Shown: positions 46,965 to 57,090 of the stretch, piece by piece | Position numbering within the stretch: position 1 is the stretch's first letter | Layout of the letters: every line of letters starts with the position of its first letter | DNA from: Flexilinea sp. | Lineage (GTDB): Bacteria > Chloroflexota > Anaerolineae > Anaerolineales > Anaerolineaceae | Reading direction: 5' to 3' | Assembly: GCA_026645735.1 (NCBI GenBank) | Contig: JAPKMT010000002.1 | Location: 1-64,000, forward strand | Length of the DNA: 64,000 nucleotides | The notes under the pieces: generated by a model | What the model was told of the DNA's origin: nothing | The model's database searches: none | The model's input: only the letters and a program-made list of their open reading frames with translations | Made by a program: the position numbers and the translations under genes

Positions 46965-48155
46965 TTAGAACATTTTTCGTTCTGACCCGGTATCCATCTT
47001 CCGCAATGCAGCGACAGGATCCTGTACTTTGGAAGTCAGGATCATCGCTGCGATGACATAAGGCTTATAAGACGCTTGTTTGTACAGCGGATTGATATAA
47101 CGCTCAAAAACTGAGTTCTCAACCTCGCCTTCCTTACAGGAAAGGCCGCTGATATCGGCAGGCAGGCAGTGCATATACAACGCTGTGCCATTTTTTGTGC
47201 GTTTCATAAGATCTTCAGTGCAGGTCCAATCCTTATGTTCCGCATTTTGCGCCAGCAATTTCTTCTCCAATTGATCAATGCCATCTTTATCGCCAGCCTG
47301 GTAACGTTTGGTACGTTCTTCCATCGCTGCAAACGGCGCCCAGGATTTCGGATAAACTATGTCAGCATCTTCGAAAGCTTCTGCCATCGAACTGACTTTG
47401 CGGAAAGAACCGCCGCTACCTTTTGCGTTCTTCTGCGCGATGTCTTCAATATCCGGCATGATTTCATAGCCTTCCGGATGCGCTAACACCACTTCCATTC
47501 CGAAGCGGGTCATCAATCCAACCACACCCTGCGGGACAGAGAGCGGTTTTCCATACGAAGGGGAATAAGCCCAACTCATGGCGATCTTCTTGCCCTTCAG
47601 ATTCTCAACGCCGCCAAAATAGTGGATGATGTGATCCATGTCCGCCATGGATTGTGTCGGATGATCCACATCGCATTGTAAATTGACGAGCATCGGCCGC
47701 TGTTCCAGAATACCTTTTTCATAGCCCTCAGTCACTGCATCCATGAAAGTTTTCATGTATTTGTGGCCCTCGCCGATGAACATATCGTCACGAATGCCAA
47801 TCACGTCAGCCATGAAAGAAATCATATTGGCAGTTTCACGGACGGTTTCACCATGGGCGATCTGGGATTTCTTCTCATCCAGGTCCTTCACATCCAATCC
47901 CAGTAAATTACAGGCAGAAGCATAGGAGAATCGAGTACGGGTTGAATTATCGCGAAATACGGAGATGCCAAGACCGGAATCAAATACACGACAGGACCGG
48001 TTTCGTTCCCGCAGATCACGCAACGCGTCCGCTACAGTAAAGATTGCGGCGATTTCATCATCAGTCTTGTCCCAGGTCCAATAAAAATCACTGTTATATA
48101 AGTTTTTTATCTGAAGCTTCTCCAGATGACTTGCAAGCTCGGTTGCTTTTGACAT
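46965..48155 (-). CDS. ygeW: Knotted carbamoyltransferase YgeW
   Basis: FRDNSTRTRFSYASACNLLGL, MHCLPADISG; full-length match to the YgeW-type transcarbamylase pattern. Confidence 0.88.
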   Translation of the reverse strand: MSKATELASHLEKLQIKNLYNSDFYWTWDKTDDEIAAIFTVADALRDLRERNRSCRVFDSGLGISVFRDNSTRTRFSYASACNLLGLDVKDLDEKKSQIAHGETVRETANMISFMADVIGIRDDMFIGEGHKYMKTFMDAVTEGYEKGILEQRPMLVNLQCDVDHPTQSMADMDHIIHYFGGVENLKGKKIAMSWAYSPSYGKPLSVPQGVVGLMTRFGMEVVLAHPEGYEIMPDIEDIAQKNAKGSGGSFRKVSSMAEAFEDADIVYPKSWAPFAAMEERTKRYQAGDKDGIDQLEKKLLAQNAEHKDWTCTEDLMKRTKNGTALYMHCLPADISGLSCKEGEVENSVFERYINPLYKQASYKPYVIAAMILTSKVQDPVAALRKMDTGSERKMF

Positions 48156-48178
48156 TTTTTCTCCTTATTATCTGCCAA

Positions 48179-49546
48179 TTACTTAATAATGTTGTTCGTT
48201 TTTCCACCGCGATATTCGCTGACATCTTCCGTTCCCTTGCCTTTATAAAGGCTTGGAACAGCCGCATATAATGCTGCGCAAGAAACCAGATCCTGCTTCC
48301 AGGTAATTTCGTTCGGGGCATGAGCCTGAGATTCTGCACCCGGACCAAATCCAACACAGGGGATCCCATACCGTCCCTGAATGGAAACGCCATTGGTAGA
48401 GAATGTCCACTTGTCAATCAGCGGACGCTTGCGCAGGTGCATCGTTTTTTCATCACCAATGCGCTCTTCACCGAACAGCTTCTTATGGGCATCTACTAAC
48501 GCCTGAACATGAGGGGCGTTTTCCCGGTTGATCCAGGTCGGAAAATAACATTCAGTTTTATAAACCAATCCAGTCCAAGCCGGACGATCATACATGTACA
48601 TGGATACTTTTACATCATCGCCATATTTTTTACAGGCTGGTAACTGACGGATTTCATCCAGACAATAATCCCATGTTTCACCGGCAGTCATCCGACGGTC
48701 AATCGAAATCGAGCAGGAATCCGCTACTGCGCAGCGAGACGGAGAGGTGTAAAAAATTTCCGAAACAGTGCAGGTACCACGTCCAAGGAATCGGGCATCT
48801 TCATAATGATCGGGATTGTATTTCGGGTTGAGCATCTTTGCCAGGCCTTTGATTTCATTCCCATCCGCGTCATCATTTTCATTCAATGACCGAATATTTT
48901 GAAGGATATCCGCCATTTTATAAATGGCATTGTCACCACGCTCCGGAGCAGAACCATGACAGGACACTCCGCGAACATCCACACGGATTTCCATGCGTCC
49001 GCGATGTCCGCGATAAATGCCGCCATCCGTCGGTTCAGTGGAAATGACAAATTCAGGAGTGATTTTGTCCTCATTATGTATGAACTGCCAGCATAAACCG
49101 TCACAGTCCTCTTCCTGAACCGTTCCGGCAACCAGAATCTTTGTATCGGCAGGAATTAAATTCAGCTCTTTCATGATCTTCGCGCCGTACACGGATGAGA
49201 CGATACCGCCTTCCTGGTCAGAACCGCCGCGTCCGCCGATTTCTGTTTCCGATTCAAACCCCTTATAAGGATCAAATTTCCAGTTGTCAATGTTACCGAT
49301 TCCAACTGTGTCGATATGGCTATCATAAGCGATAATCTTATCGCCCTTTCCCATCCAGCCGAGTACATTTCCTTCCGGATCAATCTCGACTTTGTCGAAT
49401 CCGACTTTTTCCATTTCCAACGCAATACGCCGAATAACACCTTCCTCATTCGCACTCTCGCTGGGAATTGCTATCAGATCGCGTAAGAATCTGGTCATAT
49501 CAGCTTCGTAACTTTTCGCAGCCTTTTTAATCGCTTCAAAGTCCAT
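48179..49546 (-). CDS. ygeY: YgeY-family selenium-metabolism-linked M20 hydrolase
   Basis: M20 motifs [30 protein letters not shown]; adjacent to ygeW. Confidence 0.85.
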   Translation of the reverse strand: MDFEAIKKAAKSYEADMTRFLRDLIAIPSESANEEGVIRRIALEMEKVGFDKVEIDPEGNVLGWMGKGDKIIAYDSHIDTVGIGNIDNWKFDPYKGFESETEIGGRGGSDQEGGIVSSVYGAKIMKELNLIPADTKILVAGTVQEEDCDGLCWQFIHNEDKITPEFVISTEPTDGGIYRGHRGRMEIRVDVRGVSCHGSAPERGDNAIYKMADILQNIRSLNENDDADGNEIKGLAKMLNPKYNPDHYEDARFLGRGTCTVSEIFYTSPSRCAVADSCSISIDRRMTAGETWDYCLDEIRQLPACKKYGDDVKVSMYMYDRPAWTGLVYKTECYFPTWINRENAPHVQALVDAHKKLFGEERIGDEKTMHLRKRPLIDKWTFSTNGVSIQGRYGIPCVGFGPGAESQAHAPNEITWKQDLVSCAALYAAVPSLYKGKGTEDVSEYRGGKTNNIIK

Positions 49547-49984
49547 GTCAAATCCTCCTGTTTTTTACATGAAGATTGTTCTTGATGTGCTATATCACAC
49601 AGCTATCAAAATCAATTGTCATACAACTTGAAATTATAACAAAAATGTTTGAATTTACAAGAAAACTCACGCAGTATTTGGCATTCCATATTTCGGTCAG
49701 TTGCGCATCCAATATCGGGACAAATCTGCTTTTCAATTCCTGTTTTCAAAATCATTCCTATGTTTAAGTAAAGGAATGAATCATTGAAATTTTCCATACA
49801 AAAAATATTGTCTGCATTATCCAATGTCCTGAATGAAAATTTTTGTTACCATTTATGGGAGAAACCTATTTTTCAATCTCTGTCAAAATTAGGACCAGCT
49901 TGTGAAATGAAGTGAAGTACCTTCCCGTATTTTTCAATATTGTGCTCTGATTAACCAGTAATTCAAAATATGAAAAGAATTCTA

Positions 49985-50031
49985 TGTTGTTCTTATGGTT
50001 TTGCGCTACGCGCAAAACCATAAGAACAACA
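49985..50031. repeat. 47-bp perfect palindrome (22-bp stem, 3-nt loop), element B
   Basis: TGTTGTTCTTATGGTTTTGCGC-TAC-GCGCAAAACCATAAGAACAACA. Confidence 0.95.
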
Positions 50032-50142
50032 AATTTTCTTGATTGATTCGAAAAGCCAATCCATATTGCGAATTGCTGCTGATCAACGAAATTAAAATAA
50101 AGATACAATCATAAATAGAAAAAAGATTGGCAGGAGAAAAAA

Positions 50143-51216
50143 ATGAATAGGAAAGTCTGGATCATAATCTTTGTTGTTTTTTGTTCCTTATTCCAAACCA
50201 TGTATGTTTTTGCAGGTTCGGAGAATCCGCTCCTCAAGGTGGAAGGGAAGTCACTTGATACCGAGGCAATCATTGAAAATGGAGCGCCTAAATTACCCCT
50301 GGAAGCAGTCACTGCGGCACTTGGTTTCAGCATCGATGCATCAAATCAGGACCAGCTCATCATCACGACAACCGATGGCAAAATTATTAAGATCAGTCTC
50401 TCAGATGCGAAGGTTTCCAAAAAAGACCATGAATATTATTTAAACGAGATTCCCGCATTAATTAACGGCATGCATTATTTGAATGTCGATTTTTATTCTG
50501 ATACGATGAACTTGCGGGTTTATTGGGATCAATCGGATAACACTGTAAAGATTGGAAAGATCAAAGAAAATGAAATTGAAATAAATACCATCCAATATTC
50601 TTTTGAAACCGATATTCTTAAAGTGACCGTTCAATATCCGGTTGTTGAAGGTTTGGAAGATCAGAGTATTCAAGATCAAATCAATAATACATTTAAACAA
50701 CTGGCGGATCTGGCAATTCAGGAAGGTGAGAAAAATGCAAAAGAATTGGCTTCCTACACCAAAGATTTTCCAGAAATGCCCAGACATTGTGAGACGTATT
50801 TCAATTATCAGATCAAGTACAATCAGAATGGTCTGCTAAGTCTTATCTTTTTAAATTACCAGTTTGCAGGTGGTGCTCACGGCGGAACAATCCAAACTGC
50901 ATTCACCTTTGATCTGAAATCTGGTGAACTATTCAAACTGCAGGAATTTTTTAAAGAGAACACAGATTACCTGACAATTTTCAACCATCAGATCGAGAGC
51001 GACTTAACGCGAAGAGGACTATTATCGCTGCTATTTGAACCTTTTGCAGGTATGAAACAGAGTCAGCCTTTTTACCTCTCCAGAAACGGATTTGTCATTT
51101 TCTATCAGCAATATGAAATTCTCCCTTATTCTGCGGGAATCCAGGAATTTTTGATCGATTTCAATCAATTGGAAGGCATCCTAAAAGAAACGAATATGGG
51201 GATAACGAACGAATAG
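50143..51216 (+). CDS. Secreted protein with copper-amine-oxidase-N-like domain and DUF3298/RsiV-like C-terminal domain
   Basis: Signal peptide; LPLEAVTAALGFSIDAS; NYQFAGGAHGG and FVIFYQQYEILPYSAGI signatures. Confidence 0.75.
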   Translation: MNRKVWIIIFVVFCSLFQTMYVFAGSENPLLKVEGKSLDTEAIIENGAPKLPLEAVTAALGFSIDASNQDQLIITTTDGKIIKISLSDAKVSKKDHEYYLNEIPALINGMHYLNVDFYSDTMNLRVYWDQSDNTVKIGKIKENEIEINTIQYSFETDILKVTVQYPVVEGLEDQSIQDQINNTFKQLADLAIQEGEKNAKELASYTKDFPEMPRHCETYFNYQIKYNQNGLLSLIFLNYQFAGGAHGGTIQTAFTFDLKSGELFKLQEFFKENTDYLTIFNHQIESDLTRRGLLSLLFEPFAGMKQSQPFYLSRNGFVIFYQQYEILPYSAGIQEFLIDFNQLEGILKETNMGITNE

Positions 51217-51267
51217 AAAAACAGATCGAGCTCTGTTCCAGCAGAAATCGGATAGGATATTCGACCT

Positions 51268-51310
51268 TTCGAATCAATCGAGAAAATTTGATGTTCTCGA
51301 TTGATTCGAA
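51268..51310. terminator. Bidirectional stem-loop terminator between convergent genes
   Basis: TTCGAATCAATCGAGAA-(9 nt)-TTCTCGATTGATTCGAA, perfect 17-bp stem between 51216 stop and 51323 stop; U-richness weak. Confidence 0.6.
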
Positions 51311-51322
51311 TAACTGGAATTT

Positions 51323-52174
51323 TTACTTTTTCCTTGAAATAAGTAGAATAGATAATCCATAAAACAGGATTGCGGTAAAGAATATAATCCCAAGACTTGT
51401 GATAGTATTTACCGGTTTGTCTCCAATCATCAAGGTAACTCCCATCATCTGTTGAAATTGGTTCAACACACTGTCGGGTGCTCCTGCAAACGTTGCAGCC
51501 ATCGGCTCAGCCATCATGATCTGTCGAAATAATGCAGCAGAATGGGAAACTGGAAATAATTTGACGACCCACTGAACTGCCTCCGGCAATTGGCCGATAG
51601 GTAAGTAGATTCCGGTTAAAAATCCAATAATCGTTCCGATAATGGTACTTGCCGTCGCAAAAGCATTGCTGCTTGTAAAAAAGGAAACAACAAGAAAAAT
51701 AATTGCTGTATTCATGAAAGTAGAAATGATGATCATGCCAAAAATCTTCAGCAAGCTTATCATAGAGACGATTTCTCCGCCACTCGTAAGGATATACAAT
51801 TCTGCCAAAACCAATGTAACCAGACTCATTAAAACACCGGTAGCAAAAGCGCCGAGTGCATATCCACCAACTAATTTACTGCGTTTAATGGGCGAGGAGA
51901 TAAAGTCCTTCAGGATTTTTTTGGATTTATCCTCAACCATAATTCCAAAAGCTCCCATTGTCGTCGTAACAGACGTAACGGATAGCAGTCCTGCCATGAT
52001 CCAACTGTCCATCAGAAATCGGGTGCCTTTCATATCTCGCATACTCCCCACCCAGACGTCACCAAGGAATAAAGCATACATTCCAATAATGATAAAAACC
52101 GCTAACAAAGAAAAGAAAACAGATGCTTTGTCGCGGAAAAAAATCTTCAGATTACGAACAGCAAATTGGATCAT
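51323..52174 (-). CDS. ABC-2 type transporter permease
   Basis: Multi-TM; GAFGIMVEDKSKKILKDFISSPIKRSKLVGGY. Confidence 0.85.
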   Translation of the reverse strand: MIQFAVRNLKIFFRDKASVFFSLLAVFIIIGMYALFLGDVWVGSMRDMKGTRFLMDSWIMAGLLSVTSVTTTMGAFGIMVEDKSKKILKDFISSPIKRSKLVGGYALGAFATGVLMSLVTLVLAELYILTSGGEIVSMISLLKIFGMIIISTFMNTAIIFLVVSFFTSSNAFATASTIIGTIIGFLTGIYLPIGQLPEAVQWVVKLFPVSHSAALFRQIMMAEPMAATFAGAPDSVLNQFQQMMGVTLMIGDKPVNTITSLGIIFFTAILFYGLSILLISRKK

Positions 52175-53088
52175 TGGCGAATTTCCCTCCCTGTTACCGC
52201 AATAAAAACGTCATCCATCGTTCCATTTTCAACTTCAAAACCAGAAATCGAATCTTTGCATTTCTCCAAAATTGGCAAAGCAGACATCGTAGTCGGGATC
52301 TGAACGATGACACGATTGGAAACATTCTCATATTGGATGTCTTCTTCTTTTAATAACTGAGAAATTCTGGGAAAGTCGGTGCAAATAAGAGAAAGCCGGT
52401 CTGTGGTATAAGCTTCTTTTAAAGCGGATGGCGTACCTTTTGCAGCAATTTCCCCTTCATCGATAATGATGACATAATCTGCTCCTGACGCTTCTTCCAT
52501 GTAATGTGTGGTCATAAAAACGGTCATTTCTGTCTTTTTCTGAAGGTTGGTAATCGTTTCCCACACGTTTTTTCTGGTTTGTGGATCTAAACCAGTCGTT
52601 GGTTCATCCAGAAAGAGAATTTTAGGAGTATTAATTAATGCTCTGGCGATATCACATCTCCGACGCTGTCCACCTGAAAGCTTACCATATTGTCGTTTTA
52701 GCAGAGCAGTAACATCCGTTGCCGCAGTTGCATAATTCAGCGCCTGATCTAAATTTTTTCCCTTCAACCCGTAGAAACTTCCTCGTATCTTAAGATTTTC
52801 TTCCACTGTCAACAGATTATCCAATAATCCATCCTGAAAAACTGCTCCAATGATAGATCGGATGGAATTATCCTCTTTTCCAAGCTCGTATCCATCCACA
52901 ACGACTTTCCCCTGATCCTGTTTTAAAAATGTACAAATGATATCAATCGTCGTGGATTTTCCAGCGCCATTAGGCCCCAGAAATGCAAAAAGCTTTCCAC
53001 TTTCGACATAAAAATCGATCCCTTTTACAGCGCGGACATTTCCATAGGATTTATGAAGATTTGTTACTTCAATAATTTTATGGTTCAA
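52171..53088 (-). CDS. ABC transporter ATP-binding protein (DrrA-like)
   Basis: Walker A GPNGAGKSTTI, signature LSGGQRRRCDIARAL; probable TTG start at 53088 preceded by AAAGGAA. Confidence 0.9.
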   Translation of the reverse strand: MNHKIIEVTNLHKSYGNVRAVKGIDFYVESGKLFAFLGPNGAGKSTTIDIICTFLKQDQGKVVVDGYELGKEDNSIRSIIGAVFQDGLLDNLLTVEENLKIRGSFYGLKGKNLDQALNYATAATDVTALLKRQYGKLSGGQRRRCDIARALINTPKILFLDEPTTGLDPQTRKNVWETITNLQKKTEMTVFMTTHYMEEASGADYVIIIDEGEIAAKGTPSALKEAYTTDRLSLICTDFPRISQLLKEEDIQYENVSNRVIVQIPTTMSALPILEKCKDSISGFEVENGTMDDVFIAVTGREIRQ

Positions 53089-53486
53089 TGAACAATTCCT
53101 TTCTGCAAACCTATCACTTTCTGCATTCAATAATACATGGAACACAAATTATTTCATCTGTTAAATTACATATTTATGTTATTTTATTATAAAGATATAT
53201 TTGTGAAAATATAATTACAATATTTTATATTTTTGTTCATTTTACGAACTTTTACCAGTTGCGTTTTAGTATCTTAACTATCACCTGTAATGAATACCGG
53301 AATAGCTCGGTATCATAATTCATAATCGTATTAATCATCTCATTTGTTTTCGAAAATATTTTCGGAAATTATAGATTTCACTTTTTTTAACTCGCTAGGA
53401 AATAAATTTCGCTTTGAATAGAATAAGGATTACAAAATCCCTTATCAGTACTTGGAATCTATGATGAAAAAAAGTTGTATATAAAT

Positions 53487-53530
53487 AAAAAGACTGCAGT
53501 AGCATATCTTTCGCTGCAGCCTTTTTTTTT
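53487..53530 (-). terminator. Terminator hairpin at the end of the sugar catabolism operon
   Basis: AAAG-A-CTGCAG ... CTGCAG-C-CTTTTTTTTT with A-tract on the other side, just beyond the stop at 53558. Confidence 0.65.
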
Positions 53531-53557
53531 ACCTATGTTCTTATTTTTCAAAGAAAA

Positions 53558-54439
53558 TCAGCAAATCGATTTACCTGTTATTTTTTCATAGAATTTTGCA
53601 ATTGCGCTGTGATCATTTTGGCCGCAACCATCCGCATGCAGCATTTGGAGCATTTCAAAGACAAGAGCAGTCAATGGCAGCGGCGATCCGACAGCATGGC
53701 CGGTATCAAGTGCATTTTTTAAGTCTTTAATATGCAAATCAACTTTGAAACCTGGTTTGAAATTATGATCAAAGATCATTGGACTCTTTGCATTCATCAC
53801 CGTCGATCCGGCCAGGCCGCCTTTAATGGCTTCAAACACTAATTTTGGATCAACACCCGCCTGTGTACTGAGCATATAGGCTTCGGACAAGGCAGCGATA
53901 TTACAGGCAACAATAACCTGGTTGGCCAGTTTTGTCGTATTTCCCGCTCCGATTTCACCGCAATAGACTGCACTGTTTCCCATTTGGAGTAAAATCGCAT
54001 GAACCTGTTCAAATACCTGTTTTTCACCGCCTACCATAATCGACAGTGTTCCATCAACTGCTTTTGGTTCACCGCCACTGACCGGTGCATCGATCATTCG
54101 AACACCTTTCTCAGCGCAAACTTTAAAGACTTCCTGGGAAGCCTGCGGTGCAATTGAACTCATGTCGATTAAGATGGTACCCGGCTGCGCACCCTCTAGC
54201 ACTCCATTTTTACCCAATACAACTTCTTTGACCTCCGGAGAATTCGGAAGCATGGTAATGATCAGATCAGCAGACCCGGCAACTTCTTTTGAAGACGATG
54301 CCTTCTTGGCCCCGGATTTTTCAACCTCCTCAATATTGGAGGGAATCACATCATAAACGACCAGCTCATGTCCCGCTTTCAGCAAATTTCGTACCATGGG
54401 CTTCCCCATGATACCTAATCCAATAAAACCGATTTTCAT
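53558..54439 (-). CDS. 2-hydroxy-3-oxopropionate reductase / beta-hydroxyacid dehydrogenase family (GarR-like)
   Basis: MKIGFIGLGIMGKPMVRNLLKAGH; DAPVSGGEPKA; GNTTKLANQ. Confidence 0.88.
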   Translation of the reverse strand: MKIGFIGLGIMGKPMVRNLLKAGHELVVYDVIPSNIEEVEKSGAKKASSSKEVAGSADLIITMLPNSPEVKEVVLGKNGVLEGAQPGTILIDMSSIAPQASQEVFKVCAEKGVRMIDAPVSGGEPKAVDGTLSIMVGGEKQVFEQVHAILLQMGNSAVYCGEIGAGNTTKLANQVIVACNIAALSEAYMLSTQAGVDPKLVFEAIKGGLAGSTVMNAKSPMIFDHNFKPGFKVDLHIKDLKNALDTGHAVGSPLPLTALVFEMLQMLHADGCGQNDHSAIAKFYEKITGKSIC

Positions 54440-54441
54440 TT

Positions 54442-55368
54442 TCAGATCCTTTCAAAACTTTCTATCGCTTCGATAATATGTCCTTCAGTCAAGCCATAAT
54501 GAGCCAGTAACTCAGGGTAATTATGACCGCTGCAGCCAAATTTATCCTCGATTCCAACGAACTCAATCGGTTTGCATTCTCGTCGCAGTGCTTCAGCAAT
54601 CGCGCTGCCGAGACCGCCAATAATCGAATGTTCTTCTGCGCAGACTACTCCTTTCATATCCCGTGCAAATTCGATCACAGCAGCCTGATCTAAAGGTTTA
54701 ATCGTGCTGACATTGACAACCCGAACTGAATGATTTTTCATACTTTCAGCGGCTTTCAATGCAACAGAACACATAACACCTGTTGCGAAAATCACATAGT
54801 CGGTGCCATCTCTTAAAAGAGATGGCTTTCCAAGAACAAATGGATCATCTTCGCTGGTAATATTCTCAAAATCATTGCGACAGATTCGAATGTAGCATGG
54901 ACCTAGTACTGACGCAATCGCTCTGGTAATCTTCTCAGTTTCAATTGCGTCCGCCGGACATACAACAGTCATATTCGGAATTGCCCGCATAATGGCGATA
55001 TCCTCAACCGCCTGATGAGTTGATCCATCACCAAAATCGGATAAGCCGGCGGAAGATCCGCAAATCTTTACATTAAGGCATCCAATCGCAATCGTTTGAC
55101 GAATTTGATCATAGGATCGTCCTGCTGCAAAAACTGCAAAAGAATTTGTGAACGGAATAAAGCCCATCTGAGCAAGCCCGGCGGCAGTTGAAGTCATATT
55201 TGCTTCTGCGATACCCATCTCAAAATGCCTCTCGGGAAAAGCTGCTTCAAATAACTTCCCCATGGTAGAAGCCGCCAGATCAGCATCCAGAACAACAATT
55301 CGATCGTTTTCTTTCCCTAATGCAACCAGCGTATTTCCGTATGCAAGTCTTTGATTTGTATAAGTCAT
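54442..55368 (-). CDS. Transketolase, C-terminal subunit (split)
   Basis: FEMGIAEANMTSTAAGLA, FAAGRSYDQIRQTIA, GDGSTHQAVEDIAIMRAIPNM. Confidence 0.9.
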   Translation of the reverse strand: MTYTNQRLAYGNTLVALGKENDRIVVLDADLAASTMGKLFEAAFPERHFEMGIAEANMTSTAAGLAQMGFIPFTNSFAVFAAGRSYDQIRQTIAIGCLNVKICGSSAGLSDFGDGSTHQAVEDIAIMRAIPNMTVVCPADAIETEKITRAIASVLGPCYIRICRNDFENITSEDDPFVLGKPSLLRDGTDYVIFATGVMCSVALKAAESMKNHSVRVVNVSTIKPLDQAAVIEFARDMKGVVCAEEHSIIGGLGSAIAEALRRECKPIEFVGIEDKFGCSGHNYPELLAHYGLTEGHIIEAIESFERI

Positions 55369-55379
55369 TTCTTTCCTCC

Positions 55380-56204
55380 TTAGGACAGCTCTATCAACGC
55401 TTGACGGTATTGTTCTTCAGACAGGAGTCCGTTATGGAAACTGACCACATTTTCAGCAAAGCTGACTCCTTTGCCTTTGATTGTATTGGCAATAATTACG
55501 GTCGGTTTATCCTTAACCGAATCCGATTTATCAAGAGCATCAATGATCTCGCCAATATTATGCCCGTCGATTTCGATTACATTCCACCCAAAAGCCTCAA
55601 ATTTTTTATCAATCGGTTCAATTGGAAAACGTTCGCCAATTTTTCCGGTTGCCTGCAGCCTGTTTCGATCTACAATCGCACATACATTATCCGCTTTGTG
55701 GGCAGCGCAAGCCATGGCAGCTTCCCAATTCTGTCCTTCATCCAATTCGCCATCACCGATCAAAACATACACTTTTCGATTTTCGATTCGATCCAATTTC
55801 ATACCGAATGACATACCCAATGCGATCGACAATCCTTGTCCCAGAGAACCAGTACCTGCTTCAATTCCCGGGGTTTTTTGAACATCGGGATGACCTTGTA
55901 ACATCGAACCGATTTCCTTTGTATGGGCTAATTCCTCGTAGGGGAAAAACCCTGCTTCAGCCAATGCAGTATATTGCAGAATTGCGACATGACCTTTACT
56001 TAAAAGAAAACGATCACGATCTTTCATTTTCGGATTTTTTGGGTCATAATGCATTTTATAAAAATATAAGGCAGAAACAATATCTGCCGATGAACACGAC
56101 CCGCCGACATGTCCTGCAAGTCCAACACCGATACTGACAATCACTCCTCTGCGTAATTTTTTAGCTTTTGCTTCCAACATTGAAATTAATTCATTTCTGT
56201 CCAT
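55380..56204 (-). CDS. Transketolase, N-terminal subunit (split)
   Basis: GHVGGSCSSADIVSALYF, ThDP motif GDGELDEGQNWEAAMAC...DRNRLQATG. Confidence 0.9.
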   Translation of the reverse strand: MDRNELISMLEAKAKKLRRGVIVSIGVGLAGHVGGSCSSADIVSALYFYKMHYDPKNPKMKDRDRFLLSKGHVAILQYTALAEAGFFPYEELAHTKEIGSMLQGHPDVQKTPGIEAGTGSLGQGLSIALGMSFGMKLDRIENRKVYVLIGDGELDEGQNWEAAMACAAHKADNVCAIVDRNRLQATGKIGERFPIEPIDKKFEAFGWNVIEIDGHNIGEIIDALDKSDSVKDKPTVIIANTIKGKGVSFAENVVSFHNGLLSEEQYRQALIELS

Positions 56205-56227
56205 CAGAATGTTCTCCTTAATATTCT

Positions 56228-57028
56228 TTATTCGAAATTTTCCTTAAAAAACATCAGCGTTCTCTCTGCGTCCTTGATAAAATTTGTAGAATACGCTTCA
56301 CAACTGATTCTTTCGTTGTAACCGATTTCTTTTAATACATTTATGAACGGCAAATAATCGTCTTCTTGAATTCTTACCGGATAGTTTCTTCCATTCGTTT
56401 GAGCAAAATGAACATGCCTTAAATACTCTTTTCCTAATTCTGCAATATGCTGGACGGGTTCATCCTCCACGCGCATATGATAATAATCAACCAGAACCTT
56501 AACCGCCGGATCATTTACATCCCGCGCAAGCTGACAGCCCTCTTTAAAATTATTGATCAGGTTGCATTCCATCTTCCTCAGAGGTTCGATGACAATCGAA
56601 ATATTGTGACGAAAAGAAATCGGTGCAATTCGCTTTAATAAAGAAACAATCTGCCAATATCCATCCTCTATCGGAAATCCCTGAGGGACATTTTTCGCTC
56701 CGCCACTGCCAAATACTACATTGCTGACATTTAATTCAGATGCCCGCGCCAATGATTTCTCTACATATAATAAAATTCCTTCAATATCGATTTCAGGTCC
56801 TGTAAGGCGAACCGTTTTTGGAAAAAAATTATTACAGCATTCACAATGAATATTATTTTCCCTTAACTCGGTTTTCACAAAATCAAAATCCTCGTCAGAC
56901 AAAACCGTCATTTCAGCCAAAGGTAATTCAGCATAATCAAAACCAATTTCAGCGAGTGATTTTATAAACTCGAAACCTGTTCCATCCGATTTAGTCGAAA
57001 CCATATTTAAGCAGCAGCCAAATCTCAT
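56228..57028 (-). CDS. Sugar phosphate isomerase/epimerase (AP endonuclease-2-like TIM barrel)
   Basis: MRFGCCLNMVS; VIEPLRKMECNL; VLVDYYHMRVEDE; HVHFAQTNGR. Confidence 0.85.
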   Translation of the reverse strand: MRFGCCLNMVSTKSDGTGFEFIKSLAEIGFDYAELPLAEMTVLSDEDFDFVKTELRENNIHCECCNNFFPKTVRLTGPEIDIEGILLYVEKSLARASELNVSNVVFGSGGAKNVPQGFPIEDGYWQIVSLLKRIAPISFRHNISIVIEPLRKMECNLINNFKEGCQLARDVNDPAVKVLVDYYHMRVEDEPVQHIAELGKEYLRHVHFAQTNGRNYPVRIQEDDYLPFINVLKEIGYNERISCEAYSTNFIKDAERTLMFFKENFE

Positions 57029-57090
57029 TTCTGTGCCTTTCCTTTTATTTTTTATTTGCTTTTTTCCAACCAGTTCTGGAAATATTCTGA

